From positions 1 through 43,669 of the forward strand of contig CAZJZV010000012.1 of the NCBI GenBank assembly GCA_964550635.1: DNA of 43,669 nt, read 5' to 3'. Shown here one piece after another: positions 1 through 6,163 of the stretch (position 1 is the first letter of the stretch; each line of letters opens with the position of its first letter). The notes under the pieces were generated by a model, which worked only from the letters and a program-made list of their open reading frames with translations, did not search any database and was not told where the DNA came from. The translations under genes and the position numbers were made by a program. The DNA is from RGIG4097 sp964550635. Its GTDB lineage: Bacteria > Bacillota > Clostridia > Christensenellales > CAG-917.

Positions 1-15
1 TTTTCTTAATAACAT
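1..15 (-). CDS. Start of an unidentified minus-strand gene (cut by window edge)
   Basis: Only the first five codons are inside the window: ATG at 15-13 followed by codons for Leu-Leu-Arg-Lys. The start is chosen because a strong ribosome binding site (AAAGGAGG on the minus strand, positions 23-30) lies seven bases upstream, and a good minus-strand promoter lies at 128-155. Nothing can be said about the product. Confidence 0.6.
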
Positions 16-127
16 GGCTTTTCCTCCTTTTTGGCAGGTGTTCATAAAATCCAACGTCACAGATAAAAAAATTTCAGTATGAAGAACAGATATTGACCTT
101 AGTTTATTCGCTTGATACAGTCAATAT

Positions 128-155
128 TTTATAACATACCAGTAGCAATTGTCAA
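128..155 (-). promoter_or_regulatory. Sigma-A-like promoter for the gene starting at 15
   Basis: On the minus strand TTGACA (155-150) is separated by 16 bp from TATAAA (133-128). It would give a leader of roughly 105 nt before the ATG at 15. No riboswitch fold was recognised in that leader. Confidence 0.55.
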
Positions 156-210
156 GCTATGTAAAATTGAACAATACCCCATAAAATGAACGATTTGATT
201 TTTGTAATAT

Positions 211-257
211 AAAAAGAAACAAGGCCTGCAAGGGCAAATTTATCCTTACAAGCCTTG
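211..257 (-). terminator. Rho-independent terminator, minus strand
   Basis: A 14-bp stem with two G-U pairs (arms 220-233 and 244-257, loop 234-243) is followed on the minus strand by a T-rich tract (219-211). It lies downstream of the tRNA cluster and is a second terminator after the one at 558-590. Confidence 0.7.
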
Positions 258-384
258 AAGTCGACGTGCGTAGCACGTGAAGTCCGGTAGTCGTTTGAGG
301 GAAGAGGGAAGAAGTAATAGGGAATAGGTAAGAAGTAAAAAATCTCGGTATGCGATACCGAGATTTTTTGGTGGAGACTACTGG
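257..384. repeat. 128-bp direct repeat, copy 1 (tRNA-Val 3' end plus terminator)
   Basis: This segment is repeated at 478-605 with one mismatch (A at 264, G at 485). Its right end, 369-384, is identical to the last 16 nt of tRNA-Val including the encoded CCA, and the hairpin at 337-369 copies the tRNA terminator. The rest of the tRNA is absent here, so this is a duplicated tail of the tRNA unit rather than a gene. Confidence 0.9.
337..369 (-). terminator. Duplicated palindromic terminator, copy 1
   Basis: A perfect 15-bp stem with a 3-nt loop (337-351 / 355-369). A-tracts and T-tracts flank it on both sides, so it could stop transcription in either direction. It is identical to the copy at 558-590. 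Confidence 0.7.
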
Positions 385-477
385 TACTTGTAGCGAATGG
401 AATGAGCGTAATAGCGGAGCGAGAATGCTTGCATTCATAAGCGTAGCGTCAGCAGTGACTCGTCACTGGTTCACGAC

Positions 478-605
478 GAAGTCGGCGTGCGTAGCACGTG
501 AAGTCCGGTAGTCGTTTGAGGGAAGAGGGAAGAAGTAATAGGGAATAGGTAAGAAGTAAAAAATCTCGGTATGCGATACCGAGATTTTTTGGTGGAGACT
601 ACTGG
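478..605. repeat. 128-bp direct repeat, copy 2 (overlaps the intact tRNA-Val)
   Basis: Second copy of the repeat at 257-384, offset by 221 bp. Here the right end continues into the complete tRNA-Val gene, so this is the likely parental copy. The 93 bp between the copies (385-477) contain small stem-loops, for example arms around 456-472, but no gene. Confidence 0.9.
558..590 (-). terminator. Terminator of tRNA-Val
   Basis: A perfect 15-bp palindromic stem with a 3-nt loop and a T-tract lies immediately after the CCA end of tRNA-Val on the minus strand. The last base of CCA is the first base of the stem. Confidence 0.8.
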
Positions 606-666
606 ACTTGAACCAGTGACCCCTTGCTTGTAAGGCAAGTGCTCTAACCAACTGAGCTAAGCCTCC
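590..666 (-). tRNA. tRNA-Val (UAC)
   Basis: The minus strand folds into a full cloverleaf of 77 nt with the 3' CCA encoded. The acceptor stem pairs GGAGGCT with AGTCTCC (one G-U pair), the anticodon loop is CTTACAA giving anticodon TAC, and the T arm carries GGTTCAAGTCC. It begins directly after the terminator of tRNA-Glu, which leaves no room for its own promoter, so it is probably made by read-through and processing. Confidence 0.93.
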
Positions 667-702
667 AAAAAAATTAAGGGCTACTCATTACAAGTAGCCC
701 TT
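667..702 (-). terminator. Terminator-like hairpin between tRNA-Glu and tRNA-Val
   Basis: Ten-bp stem (arms 676-685 and 693-702) with a 7-nt loop, followed on the minus strand by AATTTTTTT (675-667). It looks like a complete intrinsic terminator yet lies inside the tRNA cluster, directly before tRNA-Val. Confidence 0.75.
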
Positions 703-704
703 TG

Positions 705-780
705 TGGTGACCCTACCGAGGTTCGAACTCGGGTTACCGCCGTGAAAGGGCGATGTCTTAGACCACTTGACCATAGGGCC
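705..780 (-). tRNA. tRNA-Glu (UUC)
   Basis: Minus-strand cloverleaf of 76 nt. The acceptor stem starts GGCCCTA and closes with TAGGGTC, the discriminator is A and CCA is encoded. The anticodon loop CTTTCAC gives TTC, and the T arm has the usual GGTTCGAA block except for normal base changes. Confidence 0.94.
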
Positions 781-793
781 TCAAAGGTTCGGG

Positions 794-855
794 CGGAACG
801 GTACTTCATTCCTCGTTCCGACTCCGTGGTGGGTGGTACTTTTCATTCCTCACCC
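794..855. repeat. Two adjacent hairpins with near-identical loops
   Basis: Between tRNA-Glu and tRNA-Met are two stem-loops. The first has a 7-bp stem (794-800 / 814-820) and loop GTACTTCATTCCT. The second has a 5-bp stem (831-835 / 851-855) and loop GTACTTTTCATTCCT. The stems differ and the loops are conserved. They may be RNA processing sites within the tRNA precursor. The function is unknown. Confidence 0.55.
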
Positions 856-898
856 GTATTTTGCGAAACAAACTGTGTCTATTTCGATAATATATGAA

Positions 899-975
899 TG
901 GTAGCGGCGGTCGGATTCGAACCAACGACCTGCCGGGTATGAACCGGCCGCTATAACCAACTAAGCTACGCCGCC
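899..975 (-). tRNA. tRNA-Met (CAU, elongator type; Ile-CAU not excluded)
   Basis: Minus-strand cloverleaf of 77 nt with encoded CCA. The anticodon loop is TTCATAC, giving CAT. The acceptor stem GGCGGCG pairs fully (G-U at 1-72), so it is not the initiator. A CAT anticodon is also used by the lysidine-modified tRNA-Ile, and identity elements were not decisive by eye. Confidence 0.85.
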
Positions 976-978
976 ATG

Positions 979-1054
<76 letters not shown>

Positions 1055-1059
1055 GTGGT

Positions 1060-1089
1060 ATGATATGATAAATGTACCCTTTTTGTCAA
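1060..1089 (-). promoter_or_regulatory. Promoter of the tRNA cluster
   Basis: TTGACA (1089-1084) and TATCAT (1065-1060) are spaced 18 bp apart on the minus strand. The predicted start point falls at or beside the 5' end of tRNA-fMet, consistent with a very short or absent leader. Confidence 0.65.
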
Positions 1090-1193
1090 GCGGATTAACA
1101 AAAAATTCTTATTTATTATTTTATAAAATTCAAATAAGTCGTTTTTAGTCTTGCTTGTACGGTAAAATATGGCGATTGCAGTCCGATTTTCCG

Positions 1194-2354
1194 TTACAGG
1201 ATGATAAGGTCGAAGACTTTTTGCGGGGTGTCGCAGTGCAATTCGGTCAAAAGGCGGGATGCGTATCTGTCGAAATTCGTGTGGTCGACTAGGCGGAAGA
1301 CGGCGGCGGACATATCTACAAAATCGGATGCGGAGCCTTTTGTTGCCATCCAACCTATCCCTAAAAAGCGCAGGAGTGCGTACACCGCGCATATCGCGAC
1401 AAATTCTTCCCACGGATCTTCGGGGCGGTCTTGGAAGGGGAATTGCTCGAAAAACATATGGTTTACTAGCATATGTTCAAACCAAATTTCCCACTTCGGA
1501 ACTTTCAATTCAAAGAGATTTTTGGCGGTTAGGTATTTTTCAAACGAACCGTTTTCATCCCCGAAGTATTCGAGTGCCTGTTCGCCGTATTGTCGCACGC
1601 TATTGCTTTTTTCGTCTATGAGTTTGAGCAGTTTTTCTGCGGTCGCTACGCCGAATCGAAGTTGCTCGTCGTCCGCATCGAACTCGACGTTTTGTATGGG
1701 GTAGGGTGTTGAGATGAGAGCGGTGATTTTCTTTTCGTCATCAGAGTCCAACGCCGTTTTCATATCGCGGAGCGCAAGTCCCAAATTCATAAGCCGTATG
1801 GGCAGGGGATAATCTCTTCGTTGCACGACGTCTATGAGCCAAAGGCGGATTTGTTGTTCTTTGCCTTTCGTGTCGAATTTCACCGTTCTCGACAGCTGTA
1901 TGGGGGAGTTCAAAACGAGCGATTTCCGAACGAATTTGATCGGATCGTCCTTTGCAAACATTCTTTCCAAAGTCCCTTCGCAACTGTTTGCGCAGGAGCA
2001 TTCGTAGTCGGGTTCTTTGCGCAGTCCGCGCGGATAGAGTTTGCACACTTCGCCGAGCGCACCTTCCCCCATTTCCGCGTGAATACCGCACCTGCCGTCC
2101 GCAAGTCGCATAGGACAATTCCCCGTGTAGTCGTGTTGGATTTGCGCATACTCTTGCGGAGTGGGATGCAATGAAACTTTCACGCCCCTATCAATCTTTT
2201 TGCGCAATTCGTCACTGCATTCTTCTCCAGTCAACTTGAAGTAGTCCTGAAGAGAAAAAGTGACCGTCCACCCTTCGCAACACGAAGAACGGCAGTCACC
2301 CATTTTGCACCTAAACCCCGAGTAGTAATCGGGCATCAAAAATTCTTTCGTCAT
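1194..2354 (-). CDS. Flagellin lysine N-methylase (FliB) family protein
   Basis: The 386-residue protein resembles the FliB family, which in enteric bacteria methylates lysines of flagellin. Visible family features are the N-terminal cysteine cluster (Cys16, Cys21, Cys25, Cys26) and a second cluster in the blocks GNCPMRLADGRCGIH and CKLYPRGLR, consistent with a bound Fe-S cluster. The rest is helical with no other motif recognised. The start ATG at 2354 has an AAAGGA-like site just upstream, and a divergent promoter lies at 2430-2458. No flagellar gene is present in this window, so the substrate may be another protein. Family members are common in non-motile gut Clostridia. The assignment is by pattern only, and function in this organism is unknown. 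Confidence 0.75.
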   Translation of the reverse strand: MTKEFLMPDYYSGFRCKMGDCRSSCCEGWTVTFSLQDYFKLTGEECSDELRKKIDRGVKVSLHPTPQEYAQIQHDYTGNCPMRLADGRCGIHAEMGEGALGEVCKLYPRGLRKEPDYECSCANSCEGTLERMFAKDDPIKFVRKSLVLNSPIQLSRTVKFDTKGKEQQIRLWLIDVVQRRDYPLPIRLMNLGLALRDMKTALDSDDEKKITALISTPYPIQNVEFDADDEQLRFGVATAEKLLKLIDEKSNSVRQYGEQALEYFGDENGSFEKYLTAKNLFELKVPKWEIWFEHMLVNHMFFEQFPFQDRPEDPWEEFVAICAVYALLRFLGIGWMATKGSASDFVDMSAAVFRLVDHTNFDRYASRLLTELHCDTPQKVFDLIIL

Positions 2355-2429
2355 ATCCTTTGTGGCAAAAACCCCTTGCCACTATCTCGGTGCTTTTCCC
2401 CCGAAAAACACCTTGATTTACGTCAATAA

Positions 2430-2458
2430 ATTATACAACGATCTTTCCCCAAAATCAA
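2430..2458 (-). promoter_or_regulatory. Promoter of the FliB-like gene
   Basis: On the minus strand TTGATT (2458-2453) and TATAAT (2435-2430) are 17 bp apart. The leader of about 70 nt contains two stem-loops: arms 2389-2398 / 2403-2412, and GTGGCA / TGCCAC at 2362-2382. No T-tract follows them, so they are not terminators as seen. Confidence 0.65.
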
Positions 2459-2478
2459 GCACTAAAATTGCATTGTGA

Positions 2479-2508
2479 TTGACAGTGGGTGTTGGGAAGT
2501 GATAGAAT
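2479..2508 (+). promoter_or_regulatory. Promoter of pyrG
   Basis: TTGACA (2479-2484) and TAGAAT (2503-2508) are spaced 18 bp apart. The predicted start falls in the run AGGGGCG. A G-run before the first C is also seen at CTP-regulated pyrG promoters of Bacillus, but no matching attenuator hairpin with a T-tract was seen before the gene. Confidence 0.65.
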
Positions 2509-2602
2509 AGGGGCGTTTGGGGGAGCGCGGTTGGCGCGCGGGCGGAAGGATTTGAAAATGGATGAAAATTGCAAAAACAAGGTTTTATGTGAGGAAAATG
2601 AT

Positions 2603-4198
2603 ATGAAGAAGTACGTGTTCGTGACGGGAGGTGTTGTTTCAGGGCTTGGAAAAGGTATCGTCGTGGCGTCCCTTGGGCGTTTGCTTAAGGCGCGCGGTTT
2701 GAAAGTAGCCCTGCAAAAACTCGATCCGTATATCAACGTAGACCCCGGGACGATGAGTCCTTATCAACACGGGGAGATTTTCGTCACGGAGGACGGCGCG
2801 GAAACCGATCTCGACCTTGGACACTATGAAAGATTTATCGACGAAAACCTTGACGCTCGTTCAAATCTGACGACGGGCAAGGTGTTTTGGAGCGTTCTCA
2901 ACAAGGAGCGCAGGGGTGAATATCTCGGCACTACGGTGCAGATTATCCCCCACGTTACGAACGAAATCAAAGACTTCATTTACGGCATCGGCAACGATAC
3001 GGATTCGGACGTCGTCATCGTGGAAATAGGTGGTACGACGGGGGATATAGAATCCCAAACTTTCCTTGAAGCAATCAGACAAATCGCACGCGAAGTCGGC
3101 AGGGAAAATTCGCTGTTCATACACGTGACTCTCGTGCCGTTTTTGTCGGGTAGCGACGAGCATAAAACAAAGCCTACTCAACGCTCGGTCAAGGAGTTGC
3201 AGGGTATCGGCATAAATCCCGACCTTGTGATTTTGCGTTGCGACGAACCGCTCGAAGAAGGAGTCATCGACAAGATTTCAATGTTCTGCAACGTCAAGAA
3301 AGACTGCGTCATCGAAAACCTGACTTTGCCCGTTTTGTACGACGTACCGCTTGCGCTCGAAAAGCAAGGATTTTCAGACATCGTCTGCCGTGAACTAGGC
3401 ATATCCGCGAAACCGTCGGACACTGCGGATTGGGCGAAAATGGTGGACGGTATAAAGCACCTTGAAAGAGAAGTCAATATCGCGCTCGTCGGCAAGTACG
3501 TTGCCCTTCACGACTCGTATTTGTCGGTGGTTGAGGCGCTCCATCACGCGGGCTACGCAAACAATGCGAAAGTCAATATCATATGGACGGATAGCGAGAA
3601 CATTACCCCCGAAAGCGTGGACGAACTCCTGCAAAACGCGGACGGCATTCTTGTTCCGGGCGGTTTCGGCGGTAGGGGAATAGAGGGCAAAATCCTTGCC
3701 GCTAAATACGCAAGAGAACACGACGTGCCTTATCTCGGCATTTGTTTGGGAATGCAGATTTCAGTCATCGAATTTGCAAGAAACGTGGTTGGATATGCGG
3801 ACGCAAACTCCGGCGAATTTGCTCCCGATAGCAAGCATAAAGTCATAGACTTCCTTTCAAATCAAAGCGACGAAGTCAACAAGGGCGGTACTCTCCGTTT
3901 GGGTGCATTCCCCTGCAAAGTCAAGGACGGCACGAAACTTTTCGAGTGCTACGGAAAGGACGAAATCGCGGAAAGATTCCGTCATCGCTATGAGTTTAAC
4001 AACGAATACCGCGCCGATTTCGAGAGAAACGGTCTTGTGGTCGGCAGTACGTCCCTTGACGGAAAAACGGTTGTCGAAATCGAAAATCCGAAGTGCAAAT
4101 TCTTCGTGGGCGTGCAATATCATCCCGAATTTAAGAGCCGTCCCAACAGACCGCATCCGCTTTTCACCGCTTTCGTGAAAGCGTCGATAGAGAAGTGA
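2603..4198 (+). CDS. pyrG: CTP synthase
   Basis: CTP synthase (531 aa) aminates UTP to CTP with ATP and glutamine in the cytoplasm. The N-terminal synthetase domain carries the P-loop-like block VTGGVVSGLGKG and then LDPYINVDPGTMSP. The C-terminal class I glutamine amidotransferase domain has the nucleophile Cys in GICLGMQ and the His-Glu pair in QYHPEF. Length matches the family (about 530-550). I choose the ATG at 2603 because the family starts MKKYVFVTGG and a GAGG site lies at 2591-2594. An in-frame ATG at 2489 lies inside the promoter and would add 38 unrelated residues. The stop overlaps the next gene by four bases. Confidence 0.97.
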   Translation: MKKYVFVTGGVVSGLGKGIVVASLGRLLKARGLKVALQKLDPYINVDPGTMSPYQHGEIFVTEDGAETDLDLGHYERFIDENLDARSNLTTGKVFWSVLNKERRGEYLGTTVQIIPHVTNEIKDFIYGIGNDTDSDVVIVEIGGTTGDIESQTFLEAIRQIAREVGRENSLFIHVTLVPFLSGSDEHKTKPTQRSVKELQGIGINPDLVILRCDEPLEEGVIDKISMFCNVKKDCVIENLTLPVLYDVPLALEKQGFSDIVCRELGISAKPSDTADWAKMVDGIKHLEREVNIALVGKYVALHDSYLSVVEALHHAGYANNAKVNIIWTDSENITPESVDELLQNADGILVPGGFGGRGIEGKILAAKYAREHDVPYLGICLGMQISVIEFARNVVGYADANSGEFAPDSKHKVIDFLSNQSDEVNKGGTLRLGAFPCKVKDGTKLFECYGKDEIAERFRHRYEFNNEYRADFERNGLVVGSTSLDGKTVVEIENPKCKFFVGVQYHPEFKSRPNRPHPLFTAFVKASIEK

Positions 4199-4671
4199 GA
4201 TACGCGGGTTTCGAGTGCTATATAAACGCGGATAGCACCTTGCTCATTCTCGGAAGTTTTCCAAGCGTGAAGTCGAGAGAGGAGGGGTTTTATTACGGCA
4301 ATCCGCGCAACAGATTTTGGAAAGTGCTATCAAAAGCGCGCGGGCAGGAAACTCCGCTCACCGTTGACGAGAAGAAAGCATTTCTCGACAAGCAGAAAAT
4401 TGCGTTGTGGGATATGGTCGTTGAGTGCGAAATCGAAGGCAGTCTTGACAGCAATATCAAAAACTACGTGGTCGCGGACGTGAAAGGGGTGATAGAAAAC
4501 TCCAAAATCGAAAAGGTGATTTTGAACGGCGGAATGAGTGCGAAACTCTTCTTGAAACACTTTCCCGAATATGCGGAAATCGCAGTTGCTCTTCCGTCCA
4601 CTAGTCCTGCAAACGCGCGATTTGATGAAAAAATTTGGCTAGATAACCTTAATTGCCCTTGCGGGCGGTGA
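4195..4671 (+). CDS. DNA-deoxyinosine (hypoxanthine) glycosylase, uracil-DNA glycosylase superfamily
   Basis: A 158-residue protein of the UDG superfamily, closest to the hypoxanthine-DNA glycosylase group that removes deaminated adenine in base excision repair. Family motifs seen are LILGSFPSVKSREEGFYYG near residues 17-35, NPRNRFW just after it, and LPSTSPANAR near the C-terminus. Translation probably starts at the GTG that overlaps the pyrG stop (GTGA), indicating coupling. The last eight codons (NLNCPCGR) and the stop lie inside the hairpin array that begins here, so the array forms the natural or a replaced C-terminus. The pyrG neighbourhood makes a nucleotide-quality role reasonable but proves nothing. 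Confidence 0.82.
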   Translation: MRYAGFECYINADSTLLILGSFPSVKSREEGFYYGNPRNRFWKVLSKARGQETPLTVDEKKAFLDKQKIALWDMVVECEIEGSLDSNIKNYVVADVKGVIENSKIEKVILNGGMSAKLFLKHFPEYAEIAVALPSTSPANARFDEKIWLDNLNCPCGR

Positions 4672-4918
4672 GATTGTTTGCTAGCGCAAACAGTGAAATT
4701 GTCCTGACGGCAGTGAAATTGTCCTACGGACAGTGAGATTGTCCTGCGGACAGTGATATTCTTTGCTAGCGCAAAGAGTTATATTGCCCTAATTGGCAGC
4801 GGTATTAACCGATGGCAGATTTTGCCGAAACTCGCGGAGCGAATATCACTCGACGTGAGTCGAATATAACTGTTAAGCAATAAAATTGTGCAACAATATA
4901 ACTGCAAAGCAATATAAC
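4654..4918. repeat. Hairpin-linker array 1 (two-armed, about 12 hairpins)
   Basis: Short perfect or near-perfect hairpins (9-18 nt, usually beginning T and ending A) are separated by 7-nt linkers. Left-arm linkers are GTGAGAT (4668), GTGAAAT (4693), GTGAAAT (4713), GTGAGAT (4733), GTGATAT (4753), GTTATAT (4778) and GCGGTAT (4799). Right-arm linkers are the reverse-complement type: ATATCAC (4843), ATATAAC (4864), ATAAAAT (4880), ATATAAC (4896) and ATATAAC (4912). Hairpin examples are TGTCCTACGGACA and TGTTTGCTAGCGCAAACA. The array sits between convergent genes and ends at a strong terminator. It is related to arrays at 26905 and 28005. I know no named family that fits. Confidence 0.85.
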
Positions 4919-4923
4919 TAAAT

Positions 4924-4967
4924 AAATTCCGCAAGGGTTTGCCTTGCGGAATTTGTTTTTTTGTTTT
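4924..4967 (+). terminator. Rho-independent terminator after the glycosylase gene
   Basis: Perfect 13-bp stem (4924-4936 / 4942-4954) with a 5-nt loop, followed by GTTTTTTTGTTTTTT. The left side is A-rich, so it may also serve the convergent minus-strand gene. Confidence 0.88.
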
Positions 4968-4976
4968 TTGGGGTTG

Positions 4977-5231
4977 TTATTGTTCGTTTTTGGCTTTCAC
5001 GACTGCGCGGGCAAGTTGGTCTGCGCAAGAAGTGTTCTTGAAACCGCATCTGTTGCCGAGAAGTTTTTGTTCGATTTCGTCAACGGTCATGCCGTCTACG
5101 AGAATGGATACCGCCTTCAAGTTGCCGTCGCAACCGCCCAAAAAGCGAACGTTTTTCACGACGTCGCCGTCAAGGTCGAAGTCGATTTTTTGAGAGCATA
5201 CGCCCTGAGTTCTATACGAGAAGTGTTTCAT
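4977..5231 (-). CDS. TSCPD domain protein (TIGR03905-like)
   Basis: An 84-residue protein recognised as the small stand-alone TSCPD-domain family: conserved Cys12 near the start, the FLGGCDGNLKA block in the middle, and RCGFKNTSCADQLA near the end. The related domain occurs at the C-terminus of some B12-dependent ribonucleotide reductases. The function of the stand-alone form is unknown, and conserved cysteines suggest metal binding or redox. The ATG overlaps the Mrp stop (TAATG), so the two genes are translationally coupled, hinting at a role beside Fe-S assembly. Confidence 0.85.
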   Translation of the reverse strand: MKHFSYRTQGVCSQKIDFDLDGDVVKNVRFLGGCDGNLKAVSILVDGMTVDEIEQKLLGNRCGFKNTSCADQLARAVVKAKNEQ

Positions 5232-6061
5232 TATTTCGTCCTTTTTTCGATTTCGTCCGAGATATTGTCGAGCCAGTTGCCTTCAAAGAGTTCGATAAGG
5301 CCTTTGTCGCACTGCGCCGCGATTTCGGGATTGATAGGGATACGCGCGACGGTTTCGATGCCGAAGCGTTTTGCGGTTTCGTCCGCCTTGCTCACGCCGA
5401 ATACGGGGATTTCTTTTCCGCAGTCGGGGCAGACGTAGCAGGACATATTTTCCACGAGTCCCAAAATGGGAACGTTCATCATCTTTGCCATATTGACCGC
5501 TTTTTCCACGACCATAGATACGAGTTCTTGGGGGGAGGTTACGATGACGATACCGTCAAGGGGCAGGGATTGGAACACCGTAAGAGGCACGTCCCCCGTT
5601 CCCGGAGGCATATCCACGAACATATAGTCCACGTCGTCCCAGATGACGTCCGTCCAAAACTGTTTGACGACTCCCGCGATGATAGGACCTCTCCACACGA
5701 CAGGACTTGTTTCGTTGTCGAGAAGAAGATTGATGGACATAACTTTCACGCCCTTTGCGGTGCGGACGGGAAGTATGCTATGCTCGTCAAGGGCGGGTGC
5801 TTGCTCTTTGAGTCCGAACGCTTTGGGGATGGACGGACCGGTAATATCCGCATCGAGAATGGCGGTTTTGAAACCTTTGCGGTTTGAAAGGACGGCAAGC
5901 ATAGAGGTGACGAGGGACTTACCTACGCCCCCTTTTCCACTGACTACGCCGATGACTTTTTTGACGTTGCTCATAGGGTTTTGCGGTTCAAGCATACTTT
6001 GCTTTTGTCTTGACGGACAGTTCTCACCGCAACTGCTGCAATCGTGAGTGCAATCGCTCAT
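5231..6061 (-). CDS. Mrp/NBP35 (ApbC) family Fe-S cluster carrier ATPase
   Basis: A 276-residue P-loop ATPase of the Mrp/NBP35 family, which carries [4Fe-4S] clusters to apo-proteins. The N-terminus has a four-cysteine cluster (Cys4, Cys8, Cys11, Cys15). The deviant Walker A is GVVSGKGGVGKS near residues 38-49, Walker B is MFVDMPPGTGD, and the bridging CxxC pair appears as CYVCPDCG. Start ATG at 6061 follows AAAGGAG on the minus strand. It overlaps the downstream TSCPD gene. An organism with many Fe-S hydrogenase proteins, as in this window, needs such a carrier, but no specific partner is shown. Confidence 0.93.
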   Translation of the reverse strand: MSDCTHDCSSCGENCPSRQKQSMLEPQNPMSNVKKVIGVVSGKGGVGKSLVTSMLAVLSNRKGFKTAILDADITGPSIPKAFGLKEQAPALDEHSILPVRTAKGVKVMSINLLLDNETSPVVWRGPIIAGVVKQFWTDVIWDDVDYMFVDMPPGTGDVPLTVFQSLPLDGIVIVTSPQELVSMVVEKAVNMAKMMNVPILGLVENMSCYVCPDCGKEIPVFGVSKADETAKRFGIETVARIPINPEIAAQCDKGLIELFEGNWLDNISDEIEKRTK

Positions 6062-6163
6062 ATATACTCCTTTTCCGAAAAATCGGAAGTTGTTATTTTT
6101 TCATATTTGGTTGTTTATCACCGCAAAACGCAATGATAAACTCTTTGTTTTGTGTTTTGTTTG

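Noticed and set aside
463..651. Minus-strand open frame over tRNA-Val
   Set aside because: It is a chance frame through the tRNA and terminator repeat.
2505..2602. Possible CTP-sensing attenuator before pyrG
   Set aside because: A G-run at the start fits the Bacillus pyrG pattern, but no terminator hairpin with C/U-rich arm and T-tract was found in the leader.
2489..2602. N-terminal extension of pyrG from ATG 2489
   Set aside because: It begins inside the promoter and adds 38 residues unrelated to the family; the true start is at 2603.
4654..4918. CRISPR array
   Set aside because: Repeated units are 7-nt linkers and variable hairpins, not 24-40 nt direct repeats with unique spacers, and no cas genes are near.
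6113..6141. Terminator between mrp and the ABC transporter
   Set aside because: The stem has mismatches and its T-rich side is on the plus strand, where no gene needs ending.
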